NCBI RefSeq assembly: GCF_002412165.1
Contig: NZ_NXIA01000021.1
Coordinates: forward strand, 1 to 44,736
Length of the DNA stretch: 44,736 nucleotides
Direction: 5' to 3'
Source: Curtobacterium sp. 'Ferrero'
GTDB taxonomy: Bacteria; Actinomycetota; Actinomycetes; Actinomycetales; Microbacteriaceae
A program made the position numbers and the translations under genes. Every line of letters starts with the position of its first letter. Position 1 is the stretch's first letter. Below the pieces are notes generated by a model that saw nothing but the letters and a program-made list of their open reading frames with translations, had not been told where the DNA came from and did not search any database. Of the stretch, positions 18,380 to 28,648 are shown in pieces.

Positions 18380-19360
18380 GTGCCGTTGACTGCCGAGGTC
18401 AAGGACGAACTGGCCAGGGTCGTCGTGAACCGCAACACGGTCCGCGCCGCCGAACTCGCGACTATCCTGCGGTTCGCGGGCGGCCTGCACGTCATCTCGG
18501 GCAGGATCGCCGTCGAGGTCGAGCTCGACACCCGCATCATCGTGCACCGGGTGCGCAAGGACCTCGCCGAGCTGTACGGCGTCCGTTCCGAGGCGAGCGT
18601 CGGCTCGTCCGCGTCCTCGCGCCGCGGCACCCGCTACCTGGTCCGCGTGCTCGAGGCGGGGGAGACCCTCGCACGCCAGACCGGGCTCATGGACGCGCGT
18701 CGTCGTCCGGTCCGGGGCCTGCCGAACCGTCTGACCACGGGGAACCGCGAGGACCTCGCGGCCATCTGGCGCGGGGCGTTCCTCGCCTCGGGCACCCTCA
18801 CCGACCCGGGTCGTGCCGCAGCGCTCGAGGTCACCTGCCCGGGCAACGAGGCCGCCATGGCGCTCGTCGGTGCGGCCTCGCGCCTCGGCATCGCCGCGAA
18901 GGGTCGCGAGGTCCGCGGGGTGCACCGGGTCGTCATCCGCGACGGCGAGGCGATCGGCCAGATGCTCACCGTCATGGGTGCGGCTCGCACGACCGCGGAC
19001 TGGGAGGAGATGCGGCAGCGTCGGGAGGTCCGAGCCACCGCCAACCGGCTCGTCAACTTCGACGACGCCAACCTCCGTCGGTCGGCGCAGGCCGCCGTGG
19101 CCGCCTGCGCCCGGGTCGAGCGCGCGCTCGAGATCCTCGGCGACGAGGTGCCCGACCACCTCAAGTACGCCGGCTCGCTGCGGCTGCAGCACCGGGACGC
19201 GTCGCTCGACGAGCTCGGCCAGCACGCCGAGCCGCCGATGACGAAGGACGCCATCGCGGGGCGCATCCGCCGCCTGCTCGCGATGGCCGACAAGAAGGCG
19301 TCGGACCTCGGCATCCCGGGCACCGAGGCGAGCGTGCCGGAGGAGCTCGAGGGGGCCTGA
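18380..19360 (+). CDS. whiA: DNA-binding protein WhiA
   Basis: This 326-residue protein combines an N-terminal LAGLIDADG-homing-endonuclease-like fold (about residues 1-200) with a C-terminal helix-turn-helix (residues 230-326, including [31 protein letters not shown]). WhiA is a sporulation regulator in Streptomyces. In non-sporulating Gram-positives it is linked to cell division and chromosome segregation, which must be the case here. I chose GTG at 18380 ([14 protein letters not shown]) because the family starts there; the in-frame GTG at 18344 would add 12 non-conserved residues. It is followed by a palindromic terminator-like element. Confidence 0.96.
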   Translation: MPLTAEVKDELARVVVNRNTVRAAELATILRFAGGLHVISGRIAVEVELDTRIIVHRVRKDLAELYGVRSEASVGSSASSRRGTRYLVRVLEAGETLARQTGLMDARRRPVRGLPNRLTTGNREDLAAIWRGAFLASGTLTDPGRAAALEVTCPGNEAAMALVGAASRLGIAAKGREVRGVHRVVIRDGEAIGQMLTVMGAARTTADWEEMRQRREVRATANRLVNFDDANLRRSAQAAVAACARVERALEILGDEVPDHLKYAGSLRLQHRDASLDELGQHAEPPMTKDAIAGRIRRLLAMADKKASDLGIPGTEASVPEELEGA

Positions 19361-19381
19361 TCGGTCACGTCCCCACGTCCT

Positions 19382-20601
<1,220 letters not shown>

Positions 20602-20604
20602 CGC

Positions 20605-21822
20605 ATGGCCCTCCGCACCCTCGAGGACCTCGGCGACCTCGCCGGCAAGCGCGTCGTCGTCCGCTGTGACCTGAACGTCCCGCTCAAGGACGGCACGATC
20701 ACGGACGACGGCCGCGTCCGGGCCTCGCTCACGACCCTGAACACCCTCGTCAACGCCGGCGCACGCGTCATCGTGGTCTCGCACCTCGGTCGCCCGGACG
20801 GCGAGCCGAAGCCGGAGTACTCGCTCGCGCCGGTCGCGCAGCGGCTCTCGGAGCTGCTCGGGAAAGAGGTCACGTTCGTCGGCGAGACCGTCGGCGACGA
20901 GGCGACCGCGGCCGCCGAGGACCTCGAGGACGGTGACGTCCTGCTGCTCGAGAACCTCCGGTTCAACCCGGAGGAGACCTCGAAGGACGCCGCCGTGCGC
21001 ACGGAGTTCGCCGAGCGGATCGCGGCGCTGGGCGACGCGTTCGTGTCGGACGGCTTCGGGGTCGTGCACCGCAAGCAGGCCTCGGTCTACGAGCTCGCGT
21101 CGGCGCTGCCGTCGGCGGCGGGCTCGCTGATCGAGACCGAGCTCTCGGTGCTCGAGCGACTCACGACGGACCCGGAGCGGCCGTACACCGTCGTCCTCGG
21201 CGGCTCGAAGGTCAGCGACAAGCTCGGCGTCATCGACCACCTCCTGCCGCAGGTCGACACGCTCTGCATCGGCGGCGGCATGCTCTTCACGTTCCTCGCG
21301 GCCCAGGGCCACGGGGTCGCGAAGTCGCTGCTCGAGCAGGACCAGCTCGACACCGTGCGCGGGTACCTCTCGCGGGCGCAGGAGCTCGGTGTGACGATCG
21401 ACCTGCCGACCGACGTCGTGGTGGCCTCGGGCTTCGCGGCGGACGCCGACCACGAGACCGTCGCGGCCGACGCGATCGAGTCGTCGTCGTTCGGCGCCGA
21501 CGGCATCGGGCTCGACATCGGCCCGGAGACGGCAGCGCGGTTCGCGTCCGCGGTGTCCGGTTCGAAGACGGTGTTCTGGAACGGCCCGATGGGCGTGTTC
21601 GAGTTCCCCGCGTTCGCAGCCGGCACGAAGACGGTCGCGCAGGCGCTCACCGAGGTCGACGGCCTCGGGGTCGTCGGCGGCGGTGACTCCGCGGCGGCCG
21701 TCCGGTCGCTCGGGTTCTCCGACGACCAGTTCGGACACATCTCGACCGGTGGCGGCGCGAGCCTCGAGTTCCTCGAGGGCAAGTCGCTCCCCGGTCTCGA
21801 AGCACTGGGGTGGACCCGATGA
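20605..21822 (+). CDS. pgk: Phosphoglycerate kinase
   Basis: This 405-residue enzyme makes ATP from 1,3-bisphosphoglycerate. Diagnostic segments are [46 protein letters not shown] and the nucleotide-binding [17 protein letters not shown] at 20605 is 3 nt after the gap stop, without a strong ribosome binding site of its own, which suggests coupling to gap. Its TGA overlaps the tpiA ATG (ATGA). Confidence 0.98.
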   Translation: MALRTLEDLGDLAGKRVVVRCDLNVPLKDGTITDDGRVRASLTTLNTLVNAGARVIVVSHLGRPDGEPKPEYSLAPVAQRLSELLGKEVTFVGETVGDEATAAAEDLEDGDVLLLENLRFNPEETSKDAAVRTEFAERIAALGDAFVSDGFGVVHRKQASVYELASALPSAAGSLIETELSVLERLTTDPERPYTVVLGGSKVSDKLGVIDHLLPQVDTLCIGGGMLFTFLAAQGHGVAKSLLEQDQLDTVRGYLSRAQELGVTIDLPTDVVVASGFAADADHETVAADAIESSSFGADGIGLDIGPETAARFASAVSGSKTVFWNGPMGVFEFPAFAAGTKTVAQALTEVDGLGVVGGGDSAAAVRSLGFSDDQFGHISTGGGASLEFLEGKSLPGLEALGWTR

Positions 21823-22598
21823 CCCGCACACCGCTCATCGCCGGCAACTGGAAGATGAACCTGGACCACCTCCAGGCCATCGCCACCGTCCAGAAGCTCG
21901 CGTGGACGCTCAAGGACGCACGGCACGACCACGACGAGGTCGAGGTCGCGGTGTTCCCGCCGTTCACCGACCTGCGGAGCGTCCAGACGCTGATCTCGGC
22001 CGACAAGCTGTCGATCCGGTTCGGCGCCCAGGACCTGTCACCGCACGACTCCGGTGCCTACACCGGTGACGTCTCGGGTGCGTTCCTGGCAGCCCTCGAC
22101 GCCCAGTACGTGATCGTCGGCCACTCCGAACGTCGGACCATGCACGGTGAGACGGACGAGGTCGTCGCCGCGAAGACCGCCGCCGCGATCCGGCACGGTC
22201 TCGTGCCGGTCGTCTGCGTCGGCGAGACCGGCGAGCAGCGTGAGGAGCGCGGCGCGGGTGTCGTCGCGGTCGAGCAGCTGCAGGTCGTCCTCGACGCCGT
22301 CAAGCCGGCGGAGATCGTCGTGGCGTACGAGCCCGTCTGGGCGATCGGTTCCGGCCAGGCCGCCACGGCCGAGCAGGCGCAGGAGGAGTGTGCGGCGATC
22401 CGTCGTGGCATCGCCGCCGCCTGGGGTGACGAGGCCGCAGCCGCGACCCGCATCCTGTACGGCGGTTCGGTGAAGTCGGGCAACATCGCCGGCTTCCTCC
22501 GCGAGCCCGACGTCGACGGTGCGCTCGTCGGCGGAGCGTCGCTCGACGTGCAGGAGTTCGCGGCGATCGCGCGCTTCCGGCAGCACGTCGGACTCTGA
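21819..22598 (+). CDS. tpiA: Triosephosphate isomerase
   Basis: This 259-residue TIM-barrel enzyme interconverts dihydroxyacetone phosphate and glyceraldehyde-3-phosphate. NWKMN carries the substrate-binding Asn and Lys, VGHSERR the electrophilic His102, and [11 protein letters not shown] the catalytic base Glu171. YGGSV and LVGGASL form the phosphate site. I chose ATG at 21819 rather than the ATG at 21810 because it gives the usual 4-bp overlap with pgk and the shorter family N-terminus. It is the last gene of gap-pgk-tpiA; a hairpin follows. Confidence 0.98.
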   Translation: MTRTPLIAGNWKMNLDHLQAIATVQKLAWTLKDARHDHDEVEVAVFPPFTDLRSVQTLISADKLSIRFGAQDLSPHDSGAYTGDVSGAFLAALDAQYVIVGHSERRTMHGETDEVVAAKTAAAIRHGLVPVVCVGETGEQREERGAGVVAVEQLQVVLDAVKPAEIVVAYEPVWAIGSGQAATAEQAQEECAAIRRGIAAAWGDEAAAATRILYGGSVKSGNIAGFLREPDVDGALVGGASLDVQEFAAIARFRQHVGL

Positions 22599-22605
22599 CC
22601 CACCC

Positions 22606-22640
22606 GGACGAGCCGGCCGCCCCGTGCGGTCGGCTCGTCC
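22606..22640 (+). terminator. tpiA terminator hairpin
   Basis: GGACGAGCCGGC (22606-22617) pairs with (G)TCGGCTCGTCC ending at 22640, starting 7 nt after the tpiA stop. It differs from the recurring palindromic family. Confidence 0.75.
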
Positions 22641-22680
22641 CACGCCCGGCCGGTCGGGCCCGGGGGCGACACGTCCTCGG

Positions 22681-22686
22681 TATACT
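22681..22686 (+). promoter_or_regulatory. secG -10 box
   Basis: TATACT matches the -10 consensus closely. Transcription would start near 22693, leaving a short leader with AAAGG before the secG GTG. The -35 is weak. Confidence 0.6.
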
Positions 22687-22716
22687 CGTACGGCTGACTG
22701 ACACGAAAGGTACGTC

Positions 22717-22968
22717 GTGGCGATTCTCTCCGTCGTGCTGCAGGTCCTGCTCGCGATCACGAGCCTCCTGCTCACGCTCCTCATCCTGCTGCACAAGGGC
22801 CGCGGTGGCGGCCTGTCCGACATGTTCGGCGGCGGTGTGACGAGCAACCTCGGGGCGTCCGGCGTCGCCGAGCGAAACCTCAACCGCATCACGGTGATCC
22901 TCGGGCTGATCTGGATCATCTCGATCATCGTGCTCGGTCTCATCAACAAGTTCACGACGGGGAGCTGA
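22717..22968 (+). CDS. secG: Protein translocase subunit SecG
   Basis: This 83-residue membrane protein is the small auxiliary subunit of the SecYEG channel. It has two hydrophobic segments (about residues 3-25 and 54-76) separated by the conserved loop HKGRGGGLSDMFGGG. GTG at 22717 follows AAAGG with an 8-nt spacing. It lies downstream of tpiA, as in many actinobacteria, and 3 nt before rbpA, so both are probably on one transcript. Confidence 0.96.
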   Translation: MAILSVVLQVLLAITSLLLTLLILLHKGRGGGLSDMFGGGVTSNLGASGVAERNLNRITVILGLIWIISIIVLGLINKFTTGS

Positions 22969-22971
22969 CAC

Positions 22972-23334
22972 ATGGCAACAGGAGGCAGCGCCATCCGTGG
23001 CTCGCGCGTGGGCGCGGGGCCGATGGGGGAGCAGGACCGCGGGGTCCAGGCCGAGCGGGTGGCGATCTCGTACTGGGACGCCCTCGGCAACGAGGTCGTG
23101 CGGTACTTCGCCGCCGGACTGCCCGACGACGAGATCCCGGAGACGGTCGACTCGCCGTCCACGGGGCTCCCGGCCGGCCGCGACAAGGACAACCCGCCGC
23201 AGGTCGCGAAGACCGAGCCGTACAAGACGCACCTCGCGTACGTCAAGGAGCGTCGTACCGAGGAAGAGGCAGCGCAGCTCCTCGAGGACGCGCTCCAGCA
23301 GCTCCGCGCGCGACGCGGCACCGCCTCGAAGTAG
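22972..23334 (+). CDS. rbpA: RNA polymerase-binding protein RbpA
   Basis: This 120-residue actinobacteria-specific factor binds the principal sigma factor and RNA polymerase and stabilises the open complex. Recognisable segments are SAIRGSRVGAG (basic N-terminal tail), the central domain with ERVAISYWDALGNEVVRYFAAG, and the C-terminal sigma-interaction helix KTHLAYVKERRTEEEAAQLLEDAL. The Cys residues that bind zinc in some orthologues are absent here. ATG at 22972 follows GGAG and lies 3 nt after secG. Confidence 0.96.
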   Translation: MATGGSAIRGSRVGAGPMGEQDRGVQAERVAISYWDALGNEVVRYFAAGLPDDEIPETVDSPSTGLPAGRDKDNPPQVAKTEPYKTHLAYVKERRTEEEAAQLLEDALQQLRARRGTASK

Positions 23335-23349
23335 GCGACTCGCACGGCA

Positions 23350-23384
23350 GAAGGCCCCCGTACCGAACCGGTACGGGGGCCTTC
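23350..23384. terminator. rbpA terminator hairpin
   Basis: A perfect 15-bp stem GAAGGCCCCCGTACC (23350-23364), loop GAACC, and the complement at 23370-23384 start 15 nt after the rbpA stop. Confidence 0.9.
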
Positions 23385-23446
23385 GTGTGTCCGAGCGCGC
23401 GCTGTCCCAGTGGATGTGCACGTGCGCGCGCCAGGCCCGCGACGCT

Positions 23447-23540
23447 GAGGTTCCACGACTCGCCGCGGGGTCAACGCCGAGGTTCCACAGACCGGCTCGC
23501 GAAACGCCCGGATGCCGCAATTCTGGAACTTCGCCCGCGG
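23447..23540. repeat. GAGGTTCC element, locus A (decayed)
   Basis: GAGGTTCCA at 23447-23455 opens the 18-bp word GTTCCACGACTCGCCGCG (23450-23467). After 11 nt a second GAGGTTCCA follows (23479-23487), then an inexact right arm TTCTGGAACTTCG (about 23521-23533). The same layout recurs at 39447-39553. It lies in the rbpA/pgl gap (23335-23680), which holds no gene. Confidence 0.65.
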
Positions 23541-23552
23541 GACCGCTCGGCG

Positions 23553-23612
23553 CGACGGCGCGACGGCGCGACGGCGCGAGCAGCGCGACCAGCGCGAGCA
23601 GCGCGAGCCCGC
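23553..23612. repeat. GC-rich microsatellites in the rbpA/pgl gap
   Basis: Short tandem units GCGCGACG and then GCGCGAGCA / GCGCGACCA run head to tail between locus A and palindromic element copy 4. They code for nothing recognisable. Confidence 0.7.
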
Positions 23613-23627
23613 GCCACCACGAACAGA

Positions 23628-23663
23628 CGGGAGGCGCGGTGCCAGCCGGCACCGCGCCTCCCG
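23628..23663. terminator. Palindromic element copy 4, between convergent rbpA and pgl
   Basis: CGGGAGGCGCGGTGCC (23628-23643), a 4-nt loop AGCC, and the exact complement at 23648-23663 form a 16-bp perfect stem just past the 3' end of pgl. Confidence 0.85.
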
Positions 23664-23680
23664 GCCGTCAGGTCTCGCGT

Positions 23681-24451
23681 CTAGTAGGTCGACGCGATGA
23701 GGTTCTCGGGGACGTCCCGCGCCGCGTCCTGGTCGACGAAGAACACGGTGCGCTTCCGTCCCTGCACGCCGCCCACGGGGACCTCGTCCACGGCGGCGCC
23801 GGCCAGGGCGAGGCCGAGCACCGATGCTTTCTCGGCGCCGGACAGGATCACCCAGACGCGCTGCGAGGCGTTGATGACCGGGAAGGTCAGCGTGAGGCGC
23901 TGCGGCGGCGGCTTGGGGGAGTCGTCGACCGACACGACGGCGCGGTCGGTGACGGCGAGCTGTGGGAACTCGGGGAACAGCGACGCGGTGTGACCGTCGG
24001 GGCCGACGCCGAGGAGCGTGATGTCGAAGCGCGGGGCGACGGCTCCCTCGGGGGCGGCGTCCTGGAGCTCGCGCTCGTACTGCAGCGCGGCGTCCTCGAT
24101 CGAGAGGCCGGCGTCGGACGCGGCGATCCGGTGGATGTTCGACGCCGGGATGTCGACGTGGTCGAAGAAGTCCGTCTGCGTCCCGACGTCGTTGCGGTCG
24201 GCGTCCCCGGCCGGCACCCAGCGCTCGTCCACCCACCACACGTGCACCTTCGACCAGTCGACACTCTCGCGGGCCTGGGACTGCCCGATGGCCGCGAGGA
24301 CCAGGGTCGACACCGAGCCACCGCTGATCGCGATGTCGGCGCGCACCTGCTCGTCGAGGACGTCGATGATCTTGGTGATGAAGCGTGCGGCGACCGACGC
24401 GCCGAGGGCCTGCTTGTCGGGGTGCACCAGCACCCGCCGTTCGTTGGTCAC
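23681..24451 (-). CDS. pgl: 6-phosphogluconolactonase
   Basis: This 256-residue enzyme hydrolyses 6-phosphogluconolactone, the second step of the oxidative pentose-phosphate pathway. DIAISGGSVSTLVLAAI and VHVWWVDERWVP are the phosphosugar-binding and signature segments, and LLGVGPDGHTASLFP is the family motif. The start is GTG at 24451 (MTNERRVLVHPD), preceded by GGGAG. It is the last gene of the tkt-tal-pgi-zwf-opcA-pgl run. A strong hairpin and 95 bp separate it from opcA, so its expression may be reduced or separately controlled. Confidence 0.95.
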   Translation of the reverse strand: MTNERRVLVHPDKQALGASVAARFITKIIDVLDEQVRADIAISGGSVSTLVLAAIGQSQARESVDWSKVHVWWVDERWVPAGDADRNDVGTQTDFFDHVDIPASNIHRIAASDAGLSIEDAALQYERELQDAAPEGAVAPRFDITLLGVGPDGHTASLFPEFPQLAVTDRAVVSVDDSPKPPPQRLTLTFPVINASQRVWVILSGAEKASVLGLALAGAAVDEVPVGGVQGRKRTVFFVDQDAARDVPENLIASTY

Positions 24452-24500
24452 GTGACTCCCGTGTTCAGGTCGGCGGGCCGGAGCGGACCGCCTTCGGTCC

Positions 24501-24535
24501 GACCGGGACCCTCGGTGCTGCCGAGGGTCCCGGTC
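24501..24535. terminator. Strong hairpin between opcA and pgl
   Basis: GACCGGGACCCTCGG (24501-24515), loop TGCTG, and the exact complement (24521-24535) form a 15-bp stem 12 nt past the opcA stop. A smaller hairpin (CGGACCG / CGGTCC) adjoins at about 24484-24499. It would act on transcripts leaving opcA before pgl. Confidence 0.8.
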
Positions 24536-24546
24536 GTGCAGGGTGT

Positions 24547-25491
24547 TCAGCCGGCGATCGACTCGCGGAGCTGGGGTACCCCGTGCTCGACGACGTCTCC
24601 GAAGAGCACGTCGGGGTCGAGTCTACGGAGTTCCTCGGCGAGGCAATCGCGCAGGTTGCGGCGGGGGAGCGACAGGTCGTGCGTCGGCTGACCCGGCATC
24701 GACAGGGTCGCCACGTCGACGAGGGAGCGCTCGAGCTCGATCGTCCCGGACTCGCGCACGAGCTTGACGCCGTGGATGCCGCTCGAGCCCGTCGCACGGG
24801 GCGAGGTCACGACCGACACCGGGACCTCGAGCCGCAGCTGCAACCACGCCGCGAGCAGGATCGTCGACGGGCTGTCGAACGCCCCCGACACCTCGACCGC
24901 GGTGACCGGCTCGTACGGCGGCTGGTCGAGCGCCGCGGCGAGCTGGTTGCGCCACAGGGTCAGTCGCGTCCAGGCGAAGTCGGTGTCGCCGGGCACGTAG
25001 GACGCGCCGAGCGCCGCGATGGCCTCGTTCGGGTCCTTCTGCGCCGCGGCGTCCGTGATGCGCCGTTGGGCGATGCGGCCCAGTGCGGACTCGGACGGCT
25101 TCGACGGGGCGGCGTCGGGCCACCAGGCGACCACCGGGGCGTCCGGCAGGAGCAGTCCGGTGACCAGGCTCTCCTCGTCCGTCGCGGTCTCGCCGTAGGC
25201 ACGGAGGACGATGACCTCGCTCGCGCCCGCGTCGCTTCCGACGCGGATCTGCGCGTCGAGGCGCCCGGGCGACTTCGTGTCGCCCTCGTTCTTCGAGACG
25301 ATGATGACGCGCATCGGGTGCTCGCGCGAGGCTTCGTTCGCCGCGTTGATCGCCTCTTCCTCGTGCCCGAGGGCCGTGGAGATGATCAGCGTCAGGACGC
25401 GGCCGAGTGCGACCGCGCCGCCCTCCTCGCGGATGTGGACGAGCTTCTTCTGGATCTTCGAGACCGTGGTGTTCGGCAGGTCGATCTTCAT
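24547..25491 (-). CDS. opcA: Glucose-6-phosphate dehydrogenase assembly protein OpcA
   Basis: This 314-residue protein is an activator or assembly factor for glucose-6-phosphate dehydrogenase, found in cyanobacteria and actinobacteria. Conserved parts are the N-terminal MKIDLPNTTVSKIQKKLVHI, the RVIIVSKNEGD segment, the middle LLLPDAPVVAWWPD and the C-terminal DLAWTR-like DFAWTRLTLWRNQLA. ATG at 25491 overlaps the zwf stop by 4 bp (ATGA), so it is translated together with its partner enzyme. Confidence 0.95.
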   Translation of the reverse strand: MKIDLPNTTVSKIQKKLVHIREEGGAVALGRVLTLIISTALGHEEEAINAANEASREHPMRVIIVSKNEGDTKSPGRLDAQIRVGSDAGASEVIVLRAYGETATDEESLVTGLLLPDAPVVAWWPDAAPSKPSESALGRIAQRRITDAAAQKDPNEAIAALGASYVPGDTDFAWTRLTLWRNQLAAALDQPPYEPVTAVEVSGAFDSPSTILLAAWLQLRLEVPVSVVTSPRATGSSGIHGVKLVRESGTIELERSLVDVATLSMPGQPTHDLSLPRRNLRDCLAEELRRLDPDVLFGDVVEHGVPQLRESIAG

Positions 25492-27026
25492 GGACGCCTC
25501 CAGGTCCGGCCGTCGCGGGCGAGCAGGGCATCGGCGGACGCCGGGCCCCACGTGCCGGGACGGTACTGCTCGGGCTGGCCCTGCGTGGCCCAGAACTCCT
25601 CGATCGGGTCGAGGATCTTCCACGACAGTTCCACCTCTTGGTGACGCGGGAACAGGGGCGGGTCGCCGAGGAGCACGTCGAGGATGAGTCGTTCGTACGC
25701 CTCGGGCGAGGCCTCGGTGAACGCGTGGCCGTAGCCGAAGTCCATCGTCACGTCGCGCACCTGCGTGCCGACGCCGGGGACCTTCGAGCCGAAGCGGAGC
25801 GTGACGCCCTCGTCGGGCTGCACGCGGATGACGAGCGCGTTCTGCCCGAGCGGCGACTGCGGGATGCCGAAGACGTCCTCGGGGACACGCTTGAACACGA
25901 TCGCGATCTCGGTGACGCGGCGGCCGAGACGCTTGCCGGCGCGCAGGTAGAACGGGACGCCCTGCCACCGACGGGTCGCGATGTCGAGCTTGATCGCGGC
26001 GTAGGTCTCGGTGCCCGACTGCGGGTCCATGCCCGCCTCCTCGAGGAAGCCGAGCACCTTCTCGCCGCCCTGCCACCCGCCGGCGTACTGGCCGCGGGCC
26101 GTCGCGGTGGACAGGTCCTCGGGCAGGCGGACCGCGGAGAGCACCTTCTCCTTCTCGGCGCGCAGGTCGGCGGCCTTGAACGAGACGGGCTCCTCCATCG
26201 CGGTGAGCGCGAGGAGCTGCAGCAGGTGGTTCTGGATGACGTCGCGGGCCGCGCCGATGCCGTCGTAGTACGCCGCACGTCCGGCGACGCCGATGTCCTC
26301 GGCCATCGTGATCTGCACGTGGTCGACGTAGTTCGAGTTCCAGATGGGTTCGTACATCTGGTTCGCGAACCGGAGCGTCAGGAGGTTCTGGACGGTCTCC
26401 TTGCCGAGGTAGTGGTCGATGCGGAACACGTCGTCCGGCGCGAACACGCTCTCGACGATCGCGTTCAGCTCGCGCGCGGTGCGGAGGTCCGAACCGAACG
26501 GCTTCTCCACCACGACGCGGCTCCACGAGCCGTCGCGCTTCTCGGTGAGACCGGAGACCTTGAGCTGCTCGGTCACGACCGGGAACATCTTCGGCGGGAT
26601 CGACAGGTAGAAGGCGTGGTTGCCGAGCGTGCCGCGCTGGGCGTCGAGCTCGTCGACCGTGCGCTTGAGCTCCGTGAACGCCTCGGGGTCGTCGAACGAG
26701 CCCTGCACGAAGCGGATGCCCTGTTCGAGCTGCTTCCAGACGGCCTCGTCGAAGGGGGTGCGGGAGTGGTCCCGGACCGCGTCGTGCACGAGCTGGGAGA
26801 AGTCCTGGTCCTCCCAGTCGCGCCGGGCGAACCCGACGAGCGCGAAGCCCGGCGGCAGCAGGCCCCGGTTCGCGAGGTCGTAGACCGCGGGCATCAGCTT
26901 CTTGCGGGACAGGTCGCCCGTCACGCCGAAGATGATGAGGGTGCTGGGCCCCGCGATCCGGTTCAGACGTCGGTCGGTCGGCAGCCGGAGCGGATTGTGC
27001 TCCGGGGTGATCGCCACCGGTGACAT
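25488..27026 (-). CDS. zwf: Glucose-6-phosphate 1-dehydrogenase
   Basis: This 512-residue enzyme oxidises glucose-6-phosphate to 6-phosphogluconolactone and makes NADPH. IIFGVTGDLSRKKLMPA (nucleotide-binding GxTGDLS near residue 34) and RIDHYLGKE (near residue 201), which contains the substrate-binding His and Lys, are diagnostic. I chose ATG at 27026, with AAGGAG 12 nt upstream on the minus strand. It lies 22 nt after pgi and overlaps opcA by 4 bp. Confidence 0.98.
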   Translation of the reverse strand: MSPVAITPEHNPLRLPTDRRLNRIAGPSTLIIFGVTGDLSRKKLMPAVYDLANRGLLPPGFALVGFARRDWEDQDFSQLVHDAVRDHSRTPFDEAVWKQLEQGIRFVQGSFDDPEAFTELKRTVDELDAQRGTLGNHAFYLSIPPKMFPVVTEQLKVSGLTEKRDGSWSRVVVEKPFGSDLRTARELNAIVESVFAPDDVFRIDHYLGKETVQNLLTLRFANQMYEPIWNSNYVDHVQITMAEDIGVAGRAAYYDGIGAARDVIQNHLLQLLALTAMEEPVSFKAADLRAEKEKVLSAVRLPEDLSTATARGQYAGGWQGGEKVLGFLEEAGMDPQSGTETYAAIKLDIATRRWQGVPFYLRAGKRLGRRVTEIAIVFKRVPEDVFGIPQSPLGQNALVIRVQPDEGVTLRFGSKVPGVGTQVRDVTMDFGYGHAFTEASPEAYERLILDVLLGDPPLFPRHQEVELSWKILDPIEEFWATQGQPEQYRPGTWGPASADALLARDGRTWRRP

Positions 27027-27048
27027 GAGTCGGTGAACTCCTTACGAG

Positions 27049-28647
27049 TCAGAGGGAGACGGCGGCGCGCAACGCTGCGGTGGCAGCGGCGACGTCCGAC
27101 GTCGTGAGGGTCAGGACCGGCCGGCCGTGCTGCGCGAGCACGCTCGCGTCGCCGGCGGCCTGGGCCTGGATGAGACGGCCGAACGTGAACGGGCGACCCG
27201 GGATCGCCAGGTCCTCCGCCTCGTCGGCCACGATCTGCAGGAAGACGCCGTTCGCCGGCCCGCCCTTGTGGTACTGCCCGGTCGAGTGCAGGAACCGCGG
27301 GCCGTACCCGAGCGTGACGGGTCGGCCGCTGCGCGCCGCGAGGGCGTCACGCAGCGACTCGAGGCCGCTGTCCGCGGTGCGGTCCACGTACGCCTGCACG
27401 GCCAGGTAGCCGGTGGCGTCGAGTTCGGACAGGAGGGCCGTCACGGCTTCCGCGATCGTCGTCCCGACCGACAGGCCCTCCGTCGCGCGGACGGCGGTGC
27501 CGTCCGCGGTGAACGCGGGCTCGGCGGGGGTGGGGCGGTCGTCGAGCAGCGCTCGGGCGGCGACCTTGGCGGCCTCCACGTCGGGCTGGTCGAACGGGTT
27601 GACGCCGATGAGCCGCCCGGCGACGGCGACGGCGTACTCCCACACGAGGAACTGGCCGCCGAGGGTGCCGTCGATCTCGACCTCGTCCGCGGCGACGTGT
27701 CGTTCGTCGTCGCGGGAGCCCACGATGCGGACGACCTGCAGATCGGGCAGGCCGGCGGCGACCTCGGGGGCGCCGGGGGTGAGGACGACGGGGAGCAGGC
27801 CCCTGCCGTCCTTGCCCGTGCTCTCCGCGAGGAGCTGCTCGACCCAGTCGCCGAAACCGACGATGTGGGTGCCGTCGGGAACGAGGCCGATCTTAGCCAC
27901 CGTCGGGTCGATGGTCGTGAGGGCGGCCCCGAGCACGAGGCCGGGGTTCTCGTCGGTGTCCACTGCGAGGAGCACCGAGATGGCGTCCGCCTCGTCGAGG
28001 AGCTCAGCGATGTCGGCACCGGCGAGGCCGGACGGCACGAGGCCGAACGCGGTCAGTGCCGAGAACCGTCCGCCGACGGTCGGGTCCGCGGTGAACACGC
28101 GGTAGCCGGCGTCGTGTGCGAGCTGCTCGAGCGAGGAGCCCGGGTCGGTGACGACGACGATCCGTGACGCGGGGTCGATCCCCGCGTCACGGAACGCCTG
28201 TTCGTACACACGACGCTGCGAGTCCGTCTCCAGCGTGGAGCCGGACTTCGACGAGACCACGAGCACGGTGCGCTCGAGGTCGTGTCCCACCGCCGCCCGG
28301 ACCTGTGCCGGGTCGGTCGAGTCGAGCACCGTCAGCGGGACGCCGTACGTCCGCGCGATCACCTCGGGCGCCAGCGACGAGCCGCCCATGCCGGCGAGGA
28401 CGACGTGGTCGACCCCGTCGGCGGCGAACCGCTCGCGCAGCGCGGTGATCTCCGCGACGAGCGGACGGGAGACCGCGACGGCCTCCGTCCACCCGAGACG
28501 CCCCGACGCCTCCGCCTCGGCGGCAGGACCCCAGAGCTCGGGGTCCTGCGCCGTGATGCCCGACGCGACCAGGTCGGCGACGAGCTGCGGGACCACCTGT
28601 TCGATGGTCCGCGCAGCCGCGCCCCTGGCGGCGATGGAGACGGTCAC
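27049..28647 (-). CDS. pgi: Glucose-6-phosphate isomerase, actinobacterial type
   Basis: This 532-residue protein interconverts glucose-6-phosphate and fructose-6-phosphate. It has two SIS-type sugar-isomerase halves: VVLAGMGGSSLAPEVIARTYG and VVSSKSGSTLETDSQ bind the phosphate. GTLGGQFLVWEYAVAVAGRLIGVNPFDQPDVEAAK and GPRFLHSTGQYHKGG match the C-terminal half. It is divergent from the classic E. coli-type Pgi, but the same form sits in tal-pgi-zwf clusters of other actinobacteria. GTG at 28647 is one base after the transaldolase stop, so the two are coupled. Confidence 0.92.
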   Translation of the reverse strand: MTVSIAARGAAARTIEQVVPQLVADLVASGITAQDPELWGPAAEAEASGRLGWTEAVAVSRPLVAEITALRERFAADGVDHVVLAGMGGSSLAPEVIARTYGVPLTVLDSTDPAQVRAAVGHDLERTVLVVSSKSGSTLETDSQRRVYEQAFRDAGIDPASRIVVVTDPGSSLEQLAHDAGYRVFTADPTVGGRFSALTAFGLVPSGLAGADIAELLDEADAISVLLAVDTDENPGLVLGAALTTIDPTVAKIGLVPDGTHIVGFGDWVEQLLAESTGKDGRGLLPVVLTPGAPEVAAGLPDLQVVRIVGSRDDERHVAADEVEIDGTLGGQFLVWEYAVAVAGRLIGVNPFDQPDVEAAKVAARALLDDRPTPAEPAFTADGTAVRATEGLSVGTTIAEAVTALLSELDATGYLAVQAYVDRTADSGLESLRDALAARSGRPVTLGYGPRFLHSTGQYHKGGPANGVFLQIVADEAEDLAIPGRPFTFGRLIQAQAAGDASVLAQHGRPVLTLTTSDVAAATAALRAAVSL

Positions 28648-28648
28648 G

